Part shown: piece by piece, positions 1 to 11,600 of the stretch
Layout: each line of letters starts with the position of its first letter
Numbering within the stretch: position 1 is the stretch's first letter
NCBI RefSeq assembly: GCF_000499845.2
Contig: NC_023750.2
Coordinates: 13,680,360 to 13,744,359 of the forward strand
DNA: 64,000 bases
Source: Phaseolus vulgaris
Taxonomy: Eukaryota > Streptophyta > Magnoliopsida > Fabales > Fabaceae
Direction: 5' to 3'
The notes under the pieces: model-generated
The model's database searches: none
Told to the model about the DNA's origin: nothing
What the model saw: the letters and a program-made list of their open reading frames with translations, nothing else
Translations under genes and position numbers: made by a program

Positions 1-1619
1 CGTCAAGATGGGGTGCGTAAACCCATGCCTGAATAATATCCCATCCACTAAAGTGTACCTTGCGGCGTTCCTCTTGACCTTCTTGCCTTCTTCCGGTTCC
101 GCTGGGAGGACTCCATCCGCGAGGTATCGCCTGTAAGGGGTCATCCATATGTCGCCTTCCTCCAAGGCGTGTACCTGTACGCCCTTTTCTTCTTCTGGCG
201 AGATCGCGTAGGTGCTGATGTAGGGTGCCCTCGCCGTACCTTGACTCAAAGAGTGGTTGCTCCTTGGCTTTCCTCTTGCTGTACTAATGTGAATGACATC
301 CACCCTATTGTCCGCCACAAACTTTCGCGGCGTTTTGAGCGTCTCTTGGATGATAGTCCTCTGCCTTCCCCCCTTGCCTGAGCTGGCCAGCTTGGCAAGC
401 AAGTCAGCTCTGGCATTTTGCTCCCTAGGGACATGCACCAGCTCGAACGCAGCGAAGGCTCCCTTCAACACCTCGACGTACCTCAAGTATGCGGCCATCT
501 ATGGATCCTTTTCCTGATACTCCCCTGTTACTTATCATGTGACCAATTGTGAGTCACTCTTTGCCAAGAGGCTTTGAGTGCCCATTTCTTTAGCCAAAAG
601 CATCCCAGCAATCAGCGCCTCGTACTCCGCTTGGTTATTGCTTGCTTTGAATGCAAAGCGTAAGGCTTGTTCGATCAACACTCTGTTAGGTCCTTCCAAG
701 ATTATTCCAGCACCACTCCCCCGCTAGTTGGAGGACCCATCCACTGAGAGCATCCATTGTGACCCCAACTCCGCCTCTTGAGGGTCTCCTCCTGGTGAGA
801 GCTCCGCCACGAAATTTGCATAGACTTGCCCCTTGATGGATCCCCTGGGTTCATACTGCATATCAAACTCTGACAGCTCCACCGCCCAGCGAACCATCCT
901 CCCCCCTACATCTGGCTTTTGAAGTACTTTCTGGATGGGGAGGTTCGTCATCACCACCACTGTGAAACTGTGGAAATAATGACAGAGCCTTCTGGCTGGG
1001 AACACCACTGCTAATGCCGCCTTCTCCAATGACTGGTACCTCAATTCTAGGCCTTGCAAGGCTTTGCTTACGAAGTAGATGGGCCTCTGCACTTGGTCTT
1101 GCTCCTGGACCAGCACTGAGCTGATGGCCCACTCCGTTACTGCAAAGTACAACCGGAGGGGGACGTCCGCCCATGGCTTGCAAAGCACAGGTGGCGTCGC
1201 CAGGTATTCCTTCAACTTGAGGAATGCTGCTTCACACTCATCTATCCACGCGAAACGGTTATTCCTTTTCAGACACTGGAATTAGGGGTGGCCCTTCTCC
1301 CCTCCAGCAGACACAAACCTTTACAAAGCTGTCATCCTCCTGGTCAATTGCTGAACTTCTTTAACTGAGGTTGGGCTCCTCTTGGCTATAATAGCCGCAC
1401 ACCTATCAGGGTTCGCCTCTATCCCCCTCTCTGTGAGCATAAATCCCAAGAACTTCCCTGCCTCCACGCCAAAAACACACTTTTCTGGGTTTAATTTGAG
1501 GCGGTACTTTGATATGGTAGCAAACAGAACTTCCAGATCCGCTGCGTGCTACCCTCTTTCTTGTGAAGTCACCACCATGTCATCTACGTAGGCCTGGACT
1601 TTTCTTCCCAGCATAGGTG
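1..1619 (-). pseudogene. Ty3/gypsy pol fragment (E2): RT end, RNase H, start of integrase
   Basis: Read on the minus strand, this starts inside the RT catalytic loop (the VDD region, about 1575-1615). It continues through the RT thumb, the gypsy RNase H (conserved block 724-1215), the second plant/archaeal-type RNase H (about 440-760), and runs off the window inside the integrase zinc-binding region (about 1-130). Many stops and shifts break the frame, so it is a relic. Its domain order and sequence match element E at 2712-18985, so it is a second copy of the same family. The upstream edge at about 1619 is abrupt: homology to E stops within the RT and unrelated DNA follows. Gag, protease and LTR are not seen here. 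Confidence 0.85.
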
Positions 1620-2711
1620 ATGGAAGAGGGCCAAGCACAACCTTCCATGAAAGGCAAGAGCCAAGTCAAAAGCATATAAGATCAAGCTAGGAACGTCTAA
1701 GACCAAGCTAGGAGCGTCTAGGACAAGAAGGCCAAGCTAGGAGCGTCTAGGACAAGAAGACTTGGATCAAAGCTATGAATGGGAGAGTGGCATACTAGCA
1801 CATAGTCCGTGAAGGCCCATCAAGTGTAGTTTAGCTTTAATTGGGGTGTAAATAGCATAGCCATGTGGACAAATGTTTATTTTTCTGCACATTAGAATTA
1901 AGGAGGAGTTAACCTTGATTAGCTAAAGGTTTCTAAAAGACTTCACTAATCAAGGGACGGTTTTGTGAAGCCATGTGCACCCATGTGCTCCATGTGCCAT
2001 GTGCCTCCACATTTCCATTTCATTTGGCTTACATTTCATATTCTCTTATCTTAACATTTACGGCCTCCTTAGCCTATAAAAGGAGAAGCCTATCCCTTGT
2101 ATTTGCAAGATTAATGAGAGTAATGTTATGCTGCCCATATTGTGCCATACATTGCCTTTGCCTAGTTTCTAGGTCCTAATCTTCTCTTCACCATTTACGA
2201 AGAGGGCTGGCCGAACCTCCCTTTTTCCGTACACTTCATGCACCTTCAAGATCACCACAACTCCTAGGAGGATCTTGCCCACTTTCATCATAGCTTCCGC
2301 ACCATATTCACATACATCCAAGAAGAGCTCCTTGAGAATGCCATCATTTGGTATCATGAGCATAGGTTCTTCAAAGATGAGTAGTTCTTGGTCATTTTCA
2401 TTTTGAGTTCTTCTTTAATCCGTGTTGTTCTTTACATTCCATATTGTCTTGCTGTTTTTTTAATTTTTGCTTTGAATTGGTGTGCTGTTTGGAAATTCCA
2501 ATCGGTGCATCTTGTTCAATTGTTCTTGAGCAATCTTTGTGCAATTTTTGGTAGGATTCCATACACTTTGTGTTGTTCTTTTATTTTAGGTATTTGAGTC
2601 TTTATTGCAATTTTATTTAGTTCATTTTGTGTTCATTTGAGTCTTTTAATTTCTGAATCTATATGTGTTTTGTCTAGTCATGTTTCTTCCAAAAATGTCA
2701 TCAAATCATAG
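1620..2711 (+). mobile_element. Unclassified LTR-like segment between two gypsy pol fragments
   Basis: About 1.09 kb interrupts gypsy pol sequence on both sides: RT of E2 on the left, integrase of E on the right. It contains a good TATA box on the plus strand (TATAAAAG at 2075-2082) followed by T-rich, promoter-leader-like sequence, as in an LTR. Near 1680-1760 a short motif ending in AGGAGCGTCTAGGACAAGA is repeated two to three times. The left edge begins TGATGGAAG, but I see no clear CA end and no target-site duplication, and the two flanks are not adjacent positions of one pol gene. It may be a solo LTR, an element end, or a rearrangement junction. No coding region is supported. Confidence 0.45.
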
Positions 2712-3152
2712 TAGTACGCTCCCACAAATACCTTCGTGGAGTTCAACCATTATCCTGGTGCACTCGTCGCCGCTTACGCATGTCAAGATAGGGTGCGTAA
2801 ACCCGTGCTTGAATAATATCCCATCTACCAAGGTGTACCTTGCGGCGTTCCTCTTAATCTTCTTGCCTTCTTCTGGTTCTGCTGGGAGGATTCCTTCCGC
2901 TAGGTATCGCCTGTAAGGGGTCATCCATGTGTCGCCTTCCTCCAAAGCACATATCTGTACACCCTTTCCTTCTTCTGGCGAGGTCGCGTAAGTGCTGATG
3001 CAGGGTGCCCTCGCCGTATCTTGACTCAAGGAGCTATGGTTCCGTGGATTTCCTCTAGCTCTACTAACATGGAGAACATCCACCCTGTTGTCTGCAACAA
3101 ATTTTCACGGCGTTTTGAGGGTCTCTTGGATCACAGTCCTCTGCCTTCCCCC
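2712..3152 (-). pseudogene. Element E integrase fragment (distal piece)
   Basis: The minus strand encodes the spacer after the second RNase H and the start of the integrase zinc-binding domain; the stretch around HEGICGS is recognisable near 2715-2740. It is nearly the same stretch as 1-380, so two related copies lie 2.8 kb apart. The right edge at 3152 joins, without loss or gain of a base, to 15324 on the far side of element A, as judged against the uninterrupted E2 copy at 361-375. The left edge breaks right after the HEGICGS motif, where the LTR-like segment begins. The rest of the integrase of E is missing. Confidence 0.8.
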
Positions 3153-3947
3153 TGATCCTGCCTGTTGACCGGAACGCTGGAAACTGCCTCGTCAAAGGAT
3201 CGACGTGCGCACCGCTTCTCACCTCCGTTCCTCTCGGGATCTACCTCAAGAACCTGCAAAGAAACAGAGCGGCGCCGCTGCGGCCGATCGCACTCCAACG
3301 CTCAAGTCAGTGACGGTATCACCAAAAACTAAGAGAACAAGAACCGTGCAAATCCTCTCTCACAGTCAGCTCTATCACTCGCAAGCGTAAAGTGTATGAA
3401 CTGAACGTGCGTACCTCAGAAAGTTTGTTAAGAACTCTTATATACCTGGCAGCTTTCTCTCTCCTGGCAGTTACAGACTTGGACACGTGGCTCGCATCCA
3501 ACTGTACACGTGCCATCATCTGGAGGCTCCCTGACTTGGCGCTGCTTCTACTCTCATTTTGGCTAAGTTACTTATGCATGGTACTGCCCAGTGCATAGTT
3601 AACTTAGGAGTGCGATCTCTACTGGAACTGGCGAGTTAGGGGCCTTCATACACCTTCCCTGTGGTCTCGCCGGCCGCCTTCATAATCTGCTTCTCCTTCA
3701 TCTTCGGCGATGTGCTCGCTCTGGCGATCTCCAATGACTAGGTCGCCTGAATCTACATCTGGCGACTTGATCTTTAACCTGGCGATCACCGATTCTGGTA
3801 AGCTGGAAATCGGAACACGCCAATATAACAACTGGCGACTACACGAGCCCCCCGACTTCCTTCCCTTCTGCCAACCTGGCGCCTTGTCAACACGCCTATA
3901 CTGTAGCAGGATGCCACGTCATCACACCCGACCACCAGGGCGGTACA
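3153..3947 (-). repeat. Element A 3' LTR
   Basis: The 795-bp LTR in element orientation begins TGTACCGCC and ends GGATCA. A TATA box (TATATAAG) lies at 3437-3444 on the minus strand, with CACGTG-type G-box motifs upstream of it. The other LTR of A (14529-15323) has the same length with 6 differences. Solo LTR S4 (41000-41794) also has exactly this length. Confidence 0.93.
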
Positions 3948-3992
3948 CAAGCCCCCAGTCTTAAGCGAAGACTTGTCTAGCGAAAAGACTGA
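3948..3992 (-). promoter_or_regulatory. Polypurine tract and adjoining hairpin/direct repeat of element A
   Basis: In element orientation, a G-rich tract (ACTGGGGGCTTG) lies directly against the LTR start and is the expected primer site for plus-strand DNA synthesis. Just before it is AGTCTT-CGCTT-AAGACT, a 6-bp stem with a 5-base loop, itself a near direct repeat of AGTCTTTTCGCT. The same arrangement precedes the 3' LTRs of F (35635-35671) and D (60888-60930). Confidence 0.75.
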
Positions 3993-4300
3993 AAGAGCCT
4001 TCGTTAACACCGATCTACGTGGCACTGACGCAGAATTCCAAGCGGTTGTACCTTCTGCTGCTCTGACGCCCCACCAAACCCCTCACTCATCGTTTGACGC
4101 GTGGCTTCATCAACGGCTCTCTTCATTTGCCGTTTGCGCTTCCAAAAACCATTTCGAAAAACCCTTAAACCTATTTCGTTCCACTGTTCCATCACTTTCT
4201 TCGTGCTTGCAAACGCTCTAACTTCCTTCTGCGAAAACTCTCAACGCTCTTCAACGCTCTAGATCACCATCTTCCTCCATCGTTTTCCTGATCATCGAAA

Positions 4301-4532
4301 GGTACCTACTTTCCTTCATCTGCTGGTTTTTCTTGCATTTTCACCGATTTGCATCATCCTGTAACTGCTTGGTGCATACGCTGTGGGCTGTTTTTCCATT
4401 TATTCTTCTGCGTAACTTAGGGCTTCGTCAATCGTCGCAACGAACCTACATTCGTTCGTCTTTCACCTTCCTTCTATGATCGAGTCAGCCTTTGTAACCC
4501 CCTGATCATTTTTCCTTTCTTCTTCCTTTGTA
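4301..4532 (+). other. Probable 5'-UTR intron of the antisense gene in element A
   Basis: A GT donor (AAAGGTACCT) at about 4301 and a pyrimidine-rich tract ending in TTTGTAG at 4532 bracket a likely intron that ends 9 bases before the start codon at 4542. The donor context AAAGGTAC and an AG acceptor 7-9 bases before the ATG recur in the antisense genes of D and F. This is inferred from conservation; no transcript evidence is available. Confidence 0.55.
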
Positions 4533-4541
4533 GCTGCTATC

Positions 4542-7170
4542 ATGACTCGCACCAAGATTACCCCGAACCCCCCTCCATCAGCACGAAACCTTCCTTCACA
4601 AGCACACGACTCAACACAAGTTCGTGGTGCTTCCTCTTCGCAGGCTGAGAGGCCTGCGTCTTCCCAACCTGCCCTGGCCCAGGCGACCCCACCTAACGCT
4701 GGAGGAGCCCCCGTTCCTCTGCCAGACTTCAAAACTTTATATCCCTGGGCCACCTCAACCCTTCTGAAAGAGACATCCTCTGTGAACACTGCGGGAGCAG
4801 TCTTGCGCCTGACTAAGGGGGACGAGATTTACCAATCGTTTCACAAGGAGCACGACGAAAAGATGATGGTGCTGCCTTGCCCCGCCGACCTGCCCGTGTG
4901 TGCTGATGACAAAGTAAGCGCCGACGGGCCCTTCTTCTTTGTCTATACGACTTTGTTCAAAAAGGTCAGGCTCAGGTTCCCCTTCACCCGATTCGAGAGG
5001 GAACTTCTGACCGAGCTCAACGTTGCTGCCGCCCAGCTTCACCCCAACAGCTGGGCGTTCATCCGAGCCTTCCAAGTAATGTGCGCCCACCTGGGGTTGC
5101 CCGCGTCGGTGGACGTGTTTTTGTTCCTTTTCGAAGCCAAGCACCCAGGAGACCGCCTGTGGATCAGCTTGAACGCGATTGCTGGGAGGTCCATTTTTAC
5201 CATCTTCCAGCAATCGTACAAAGACTGGAAGGGGAAATTCGTCCAAGTGCGTGCAAACGACAAGGACACCTCCCTTCTTGATGGCTTCCCCTTGTACTGG
5301 GTGGACAAGGGGAAAAAGGAGTCCAAGAGCTGCTTCAGGAGGCCCAGAAGTCCTGATAGCATGGGAGCATTGGACAGAGACCTCTGTCTCTTCTGGAAGA
5401 AGGTGGCGGATGCCAATATAACTTTCCTCACCACCACCCTGATATGCTTCGAATTCTACGAAGATCAGCTAGAAATTCGAATAGGTTAGGACATTAAACT
5501 CTTGTTTTGATACTGCTTCTTGTTTAGCTGTTTCTGGGCGTCTTGTGCGTTATGCACAAGACTTTGGCTTTACTTTTTCTGCACATATCATCTGCTTTGC
5601 TGTTTTATTACCTTATGCATTTATTTGTTTTCCTTGAGTTAACACATGCATTTTCGTCTCATGCAGACAACATGTTGCCCAGGAACATGCTCGCCGAACT
5701 AAAGGCGCTCGCCCGAAACCATGGGTTGGCGACCGGTTCCCAAACGGTGCCTAACTCGGTGGTGGAGGCCGCCATTGTCCAAGGGCGATCACCGCCGAAG
5801 GAACCCGCTCAACGCAAAAAATTGGTCCTTAAGAGGCCTAAAAGGAAAGCCCCTCAAGTCGTCCATGAGGAGGAAGAAGAGGATGACGAGGTCACCGAGG
5901 ATGGCCTCGTTACAAGAGGAAGAGGGTGGCACCTTCTTCACCACCTGCTCCACCCCCTCTTCCATCCTCAACACCACCATCGACGCCTGCTCCTCCCCCA
6001 TCATCGCCAACACCACAGGCTCCTTCCTCACCAGTCCAAGCAGCTCCACTGGCCACTGCGCCACCTGCAGCTGAGGCCCAAGAGCCAAATTTCCTGGAGG
6101 ACCCCCCAAGCGCTTCAACGCCGTATGTGTCAGCTGGAGGGGATCCCCCTTCAAACGCTTCAGCTGCGGAAAATGCTCCAATCGGGGATGAGGTTGCTCA
6201 TACCTCTCCGATTCTGATTACCGAATCCCCGATTGCGTCGCCACGCCAGGAAGCAACTACTGAAGAACCTGCTAAGGAAGGTGGCGACGAGAACCCGCAA
6301 CAAGCCCACCTGGCGCCTCTCCAAGCAGCAAACCTTCCCCTTGAGGTCACAAGGATGTGGGAACCTCTAACTGCCAAACTGAAAACCATAGCAGAGGATA
6401 TCCCAGCGATCATAACCAGGGCTGTGGAAGGCTCAACCAGGAGGCTCCAAGACGACCTCTTCAACCTCAAAACCTAAAACAGCACCATGAAGATCGAGGT
6501 GGAGAAGTTGTCCTTCAGCCTGACGCTAGCAGAAATCGAACACTCCCGAGTGGAGGATGCAATGAATACCGAGCTCAGGCTGGCGCGCAAGGAGGCTACT
6601 GACCTTCGCCGCAAAGTTCACGATCTTGCCCAAGAGAAGGTCGAGCTGGAAAGCAAAATTGTGCCTCTTCGCGCCAAGGTGGTCGACCTGGAGGCTCTCA
6701 TGAAAGCTGACGCCGCTAAGGTGCAAAAACTGGAGCAAAGGTCGATCGACCGAGAGAAACTACTTGGGCAAGTAGAAAAGGCGAGGGACGACGCCATGGC
6801 TGATCTCGTCGAGGCCAACAAAGAGAAGGGAAAGGTGGCTGCTGAGTTGGCCCAAGCACAATCGGAATCCAAGAAGGTTACTGAAGACCTTCTCCAGGCT
6901 CAAGAGACCAACGAACAACTCCAAAAACAGGTTGAAGAGCTGGAGCAGCAGAATAAAGAGCTGAAAGAGCAAACTGAAGACCTCAAGAAGCGGATTGAGG
7001 AACTTCAGGGGCAAATTGAAGAACTCAAGCTAAATTCTGCTCAGATTCTGGCTGCTGGATTCGAAGCTGCGCGGGAACAATTCGCTTGCCTATTCCCCGA
7101 TCTGGATCTCAGCCTGGTGTCGCTGAACAACGAAGTAGTAGATGGAAAAGTCGTTCCTGCTGAAGACTAA
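4542..7170 (+). pseudogene. Antisense gene of element A: plant gypsy-type transposon domain plus coiled coil, two breaks
   Basis: This gene runs opposite to gag-pol of A. Exon 1 (4542-5484) gives about 314 residues: a disordered start rich in Pro, Ser and Ala, then a globular domain around residues 60-250 with the stretch FTRFERELLTELNVA, which I associate with the Pfam family 'putative gypsy type transposon' (PF04195). A GT-AG intron (5485-5666) joins it in frame to exon 2 (5667-7170): acidic and proline-rich linker, then a long heptad-type coiled coil at 6360-7080 and a short conserved C-terminus ending VVPAED. A one-base frameshift near 5920 and a GAA-to-TAA stop at 6475-6477 break it. The stop at 7170 is followed by AATAAA at 7222. 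Its role is unknown; extra antisense ORFs are reported from Tat elements. Confidence 0.85.
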
Positions 7171-7221
7171 TCAACTCCACTTCATCTGCTACTTTTATGA
7201 TTTCCCTTGTATATACCTTGT

Positions 7222-7227
7222 AATAAA
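7222..7227 (+). terminator. Poly(A) signal of the antisense gene (element A)
   Basis: AATAAA lies 52 bases after the antisense gene stop codon, within T-rich sequence. It faces the gag-pol poly(A) signal at 8575-8580 on the other strand, so the two transcripts would converge on the repeat region. Confidence 0.55.
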
Positions 7228-7784
7228 CTCGTGCATATGTGCTTTTAACAGATGCTTATCTCAATGACAAAGTTTAGATATTCCCTCTCCTGACTTCTTT
7301 AAGCGCTTTAACCTTCTTTGCATGTTTAACTTTGTCGGATTTAACTTAACGATTTTGCAAATACGACTTTTGACTTAACTGCTTCGAACCGCTTCAAACT
7401 TAAGCAATAATCGCTTTAAACAACTTGTACTCTTAAGGCAACTAACCTTATTGTAAGAATACCTTTCAAGCAACGAACTGTAACTCAATTATTGGCTCAA
7501 ACACCGTCCCACTCGACCTGCTTCATCAAACAAGTCTTTTAACCTTCTCGCCGCTGTTTGAACTCTTCCCGATCGCCAAGAACTCTTGGTAATATCGGCT
7601 TTTCCTAGCCTCATGCTTTGGCAATTGTTTCTTTGCATGGGGGCAGAGACGCCTTTTGGGATCTCTCTTTACCCTCCTGGACTTCAGAACAAAGACCGGC
7701 TGACTAGGCGTTCTCTTCGAACCTACCTTAGCCACCTTCCAAACTTCTTCCACCCTCTGCGCCATACCTGAACTCGTTCGAGAC
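7228..7784. other. Non-coding spacer between antisense gene and tandem repeats (element A)
   Basis: AT-richer sequence full of CGCTTTAA-like words. No gene is supported; short ORFs here have no counterparts in the equivalent spacers of F, C and D. Confidence 0.6.
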
Positions 7785-8440
7785 GAGAAGGATTTTATCT
7801 TGCCTAAGCTCGCATGTAAGCGAGAAGGTCTTTAACTCGCCTGAACTCGCTCATCGGCGAGTAGGTCTTTAACTCGCCTGAACTCGCTCAACGGCGAGAA
7901 GGACTTTAACTGGTGCCTCAACTTGCCCAGGGTGTACATCTCCTCTCCCCTGGATGCACTGAGGACCTTTTCTCTTTCTCGCCTGCACTCGCTCGACGGC
8001 GAGGAGGTCTTTAACTTGCCTCTACATTGCCCCAGGAGTTACATCTTCTCGCTCCCAGAAGCACGGAGGACTTTCTCTCTTTCTCGCCTGCACTCGCTCG
8101 ACGGCGAGGAGGTCTTTAACTGGCCTTAACTCGCTCGACGGCGAGAAGGACTTTATCTAGTGCCTCAACTTGCCCAGGGTGTACATCTCCTCCCCCCTGG
8201 ATGCACTGAGGACCTTTCTCTTTCTCGCCTGCACTCGCTCGACGGCGAGGAGGTCTTTAACTTGCCTCAAAACGCGCGAGGGCGTCGAGGTCTTTCATCT
8301 GGTGCCTCCGATCGCCGAAAGACGATGAGGACTTTAAAACTTTAACTGGTGCCTCCAATCGCCGAAAAACGATGAGGACTTAAAAACTTTAACTGGTGCC
8401 TCCAATCGCCGAAAAACGATGAGGACTTAAGAACTTTAAC
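7785..8440. repeat. Hypervariable tandem-repeat block of element A
   Basis: Degenerate units of roughly 35-65 bp alternate between a type with CTCGCTCGACGGCGAG and a type with GATCGCCGAAAGACGATGAGG, each followed by AGGTCTTTAAC or AGGACTTTAAC. The first core is an inverted repeat (CTCGC...GCGAG) that can form a hairpin. Equivalent blocks with other unit numbers lie in F, C and D. Tat-lineage elements are known for variable repeat arrays between pol and the 3' LTR. Confidence 0.85.
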
Positions 8441-8574
8441 TGAAAGCATGCGATATATCTTTTCTTGCCTTAAATCACTTACAAGTGACAAGGTCTTTCT
8501 TCAAAACTTTTGGAAAACAGCAAACATGCAACCAGAAAACGCCTTATACTTCGAAAACTCTTCTTTTATTGGGT

Positions 8575-8580
8575 GGCCTC
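8575..8580 (-). terminator. Poly(A) signal after element A pol
   Basis: AATAAA on the minus strand, about 100 bases after the pol stop codon at 8681, inside a well conserved stretch that also follows pol in F (31418-31423), C (49421-49426) and D (55146-55151). Confidence 0.55.
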
Positions 8581-8680
8581 ATTAAAAACCCTCCTTAGGG
8601 AAAAAAGAGTGCCCCCTTGAAACTGTTTTAACAGAGACATTGTAATATAATCTTTGTGTTCGTCTTTACTTACAAAGCTC

Positions 8681-11600
8681 TTAACTATAGTACAACTTCA
8701 GGTGTGTGGCGTTCCAGGTGCGAGGAATTGCCCCTCCTTCCAGCGTCTCTAAGCAGTAGGCTCCGTTCCCGAGCGTCTCGGTTATTCTGAACGGTCCAGT
8801 CCACTTGGGTGACAGTTTATTCTCCATCTCGTACTGGTGGGCCTTCCTCATCACCAGATCGCCTTCTCTAAACTGCCTTGGCATCACCTTCGAGTTGTAT
8901 CTTCGTTCAACCCTTCTCTTCACAGCTTCAGCCTTCAACCTCGCCTCTTCCCTGACCTCATCCAGTAGATCCAGGTTCAGCCTTCTCTCTTCATTCGAGT
9001 CTTCCTCTACGAAGTTCTGGAATCTCGGCGAGCTCTCCTGGATCTCTACCGGAATCATGGCATCACACCCATAGACCAAGCTGAACGGGGTCTCATGGGT
9101 TCCTGACTGCTCGGTGGTGTGATACGCCCAGACTATACGGGGCACCTCCTCAGCCCAACTTCCCTTGGCTTTCTCAAGCCTTCTCTTTAAACCTCTCAAC
9201 AACACCCGATTAGCTGACTCCACCTGGCCATTTGTCTGAGGGTGCTCGACGGATGCAAACACTTGTTGAATTCCCACCCCTTCGCAAAGCTTCTTCAACA
9301 GGTGGCTTGCAAACTGCGTCCCATTATCTGACACCAGGCGTTTAGGCACTCCAAACCGGCACACGATGTTCTTCCATACAAAACCTTCGATCTTGTGTGC
9401 GGTGATCTGGGCCACTGGTTCTTCTTCAATCCACTTGGTGAAATACTCAATCGCCACCACCAAGTACTTCATCTGCCTGATCGCCAGCGGGAAAGGTCCC
9501 AGGATGACGATTCCCTAAGTATGAAACGTCCACGGGCTATAGATCGACTTCAACTCCTCGGGAGGTGCCTTATGCCAATCGGCGTGCTGCTGGCATTGTT
9601 TACAACATTGGGCATATTTCTTGCAATCTTCTCTCATGGATGGCCAGTAATAGCCGGCACGGAGAGTCCTCGCGGCCAGAGCTCGACCCCCGACGTGGCT
9701 TCCGCATATACCCTCGTGGAGCTCTGCCATGATCCTCGTGCACTTCTCGCCGTGTATACATTCCAGGAGTGGGTGAGTGAACCCAAACCTGTACAGATCG
9801 CCATCAATCAACGTATACTTGCTGGAATTTTTCTTTACCTTCCTAGCTTCTGTCGGATCCAGCGGGAGGAGGCCATCTGCCAGGCACCATTTGTATTGTG
9901 TTATCCAAGTGTCTGGCTCATGGGTGGCGCAGACCTGCATCACATTCACCTTCTCTCCTCGACATGCTCTAATTCTCGGCGATCTCAGAGTTTCTTGCGT
10001 CAAGGACTTATGGCTTCTCGCTGCTCTCTCCGTCGACTTGCTTATTTGAAGGACCAGGTGATCTGCTACAAATGCCCTTGGCGTCTTCAGAGTTTCTTGA
10101 ATCACCGTCCTCTGCCTACCCCCCTTGCCTGAGCTGGCGAGCTTAGCAAGCAAGTCAGCTCGGGCATTCTGCTCTCGGGGCACATGTACTACTTCAAAAG
10201 AGGCAAAGGAACTCTTCAATTCCTGCACATACGCTAAGTAAGCCGCCATTTGTGGATCTTTAGCCTGGAACTCGCCTGTTACTTGCCCCGTGACTAGCAG
10301 CGAGTCACTCTTGGCCATCAGCACCCTAGCTCCCATCTCCTTGGCCAGCAGAATCCCGGCGATCAGCGCCTCATACTCTGCTTGATTGTTGCTGGCTTTG
10401 AAGGCAAATCTCAACGATTGTTCGATCAGGACGCCGTTGGGTCCTTCCAATATGACTCCAGCACCGCTGCCCTGCTGGTTCGACGATCCATCCACTGAAA
10501 GTACCCAACGGAAGTCGTCTCCTTCAACCCGCGTCGCCTCTGATGAGAGCTCGACCACGAAATCTGCAAAGATTTGCCCCTTGATCGGGCCTCGAGGCTC
10601 ATATTTAATATCAAACTCTGACAACTCCACTGCCCACTTCACCATCCTTCCCGCGACGTCGGGTTTCTTCAAAACCTTCTGGATGGGCAGGTCAGTCATC
10701 ACCAATATTGTGAAACTGTGGAAGTAGTGGCGCAACCTCCTCGCCGAAAACACCACAGCCAGCGCAGCCTTCTCCAGGGCCTGATATCTCGTTTCCGGGC
10801 CCTGCAACACCTTGCTCACAAAATAAATAGGCTTATGAGCCTGATCTTGATCCTGGGCGAGCACCGCACTCATCGCCCTCTCAGTTACAGCAAAATACAA
10901 CCTGAGAGGGATTCCCGCCAGCGGTTTGCACAGAACCGGCGGGCTCGCCAGATACTCCTTTAGTTTGACGAAAGCTTCCTCGCATTCTTTCGTCCAAGCA
11001 AACTTATTATTGCGCCGCAGACATTGAAAATAGGGATGCCCCTTTTCTCCGCTAGCTGACACGAAGCGAGATAGGGCTGCCATCCGACCTGTTAGCTGCT
11101 GGACTTCTTTCACCGTAGCCGGGCTTCTCATCGCCAAGATGGCGGCACACTTGTCTGGGTTGGCTTCTATTCCTCTTTCAGTCAAGAGAAAACCCAAAAA
11201 CTTTCCAGCCTCCACGCCGAAAATGCATTTCTCCGGGTTGAGCTTTAACTTGAACTTGGCGATCGTCGTGAACAATTCTTCCAAGTCTGCAACGTGCTTG
11301 CTCTTTTCCTGCGAGGTCATGACCATGTCATCGACGTAGGCTTGCACGTTCCTTCCCAGCATTGGTGCAAGTACTCGATCCATCAGCCTCTGGTACGTGG
11401 CCCCCGCGTTCTTCAGCCCAAACGGCATCACCTTATAGTAGTAGCACGATCTCTCCGTCATGAAGGCTGTTTTCTCTTCATCCATGGGATGCATCTTGAT
11501 CTGATTATATCCCAAGAAGGCATCCAAGAAACTCAGCAACTTACACCCTGCAGCACTATCAACCAGGGCATCTATGCTTGGTAAAGGATACGAATCCTTT

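Noticed and set aside
5543..5666. Coding extension upstream of exon 2 in A (ORF from 5543)
   Set aside because: It reads through the predicted intron; the matching region in D and F is not conserved as protein.
8681..9472. Chromodomain at the integrase C-terminus
   Set aside because: The protein ends soon after the GPF module with no chromodomain, so chromovirus assignment is rejected.
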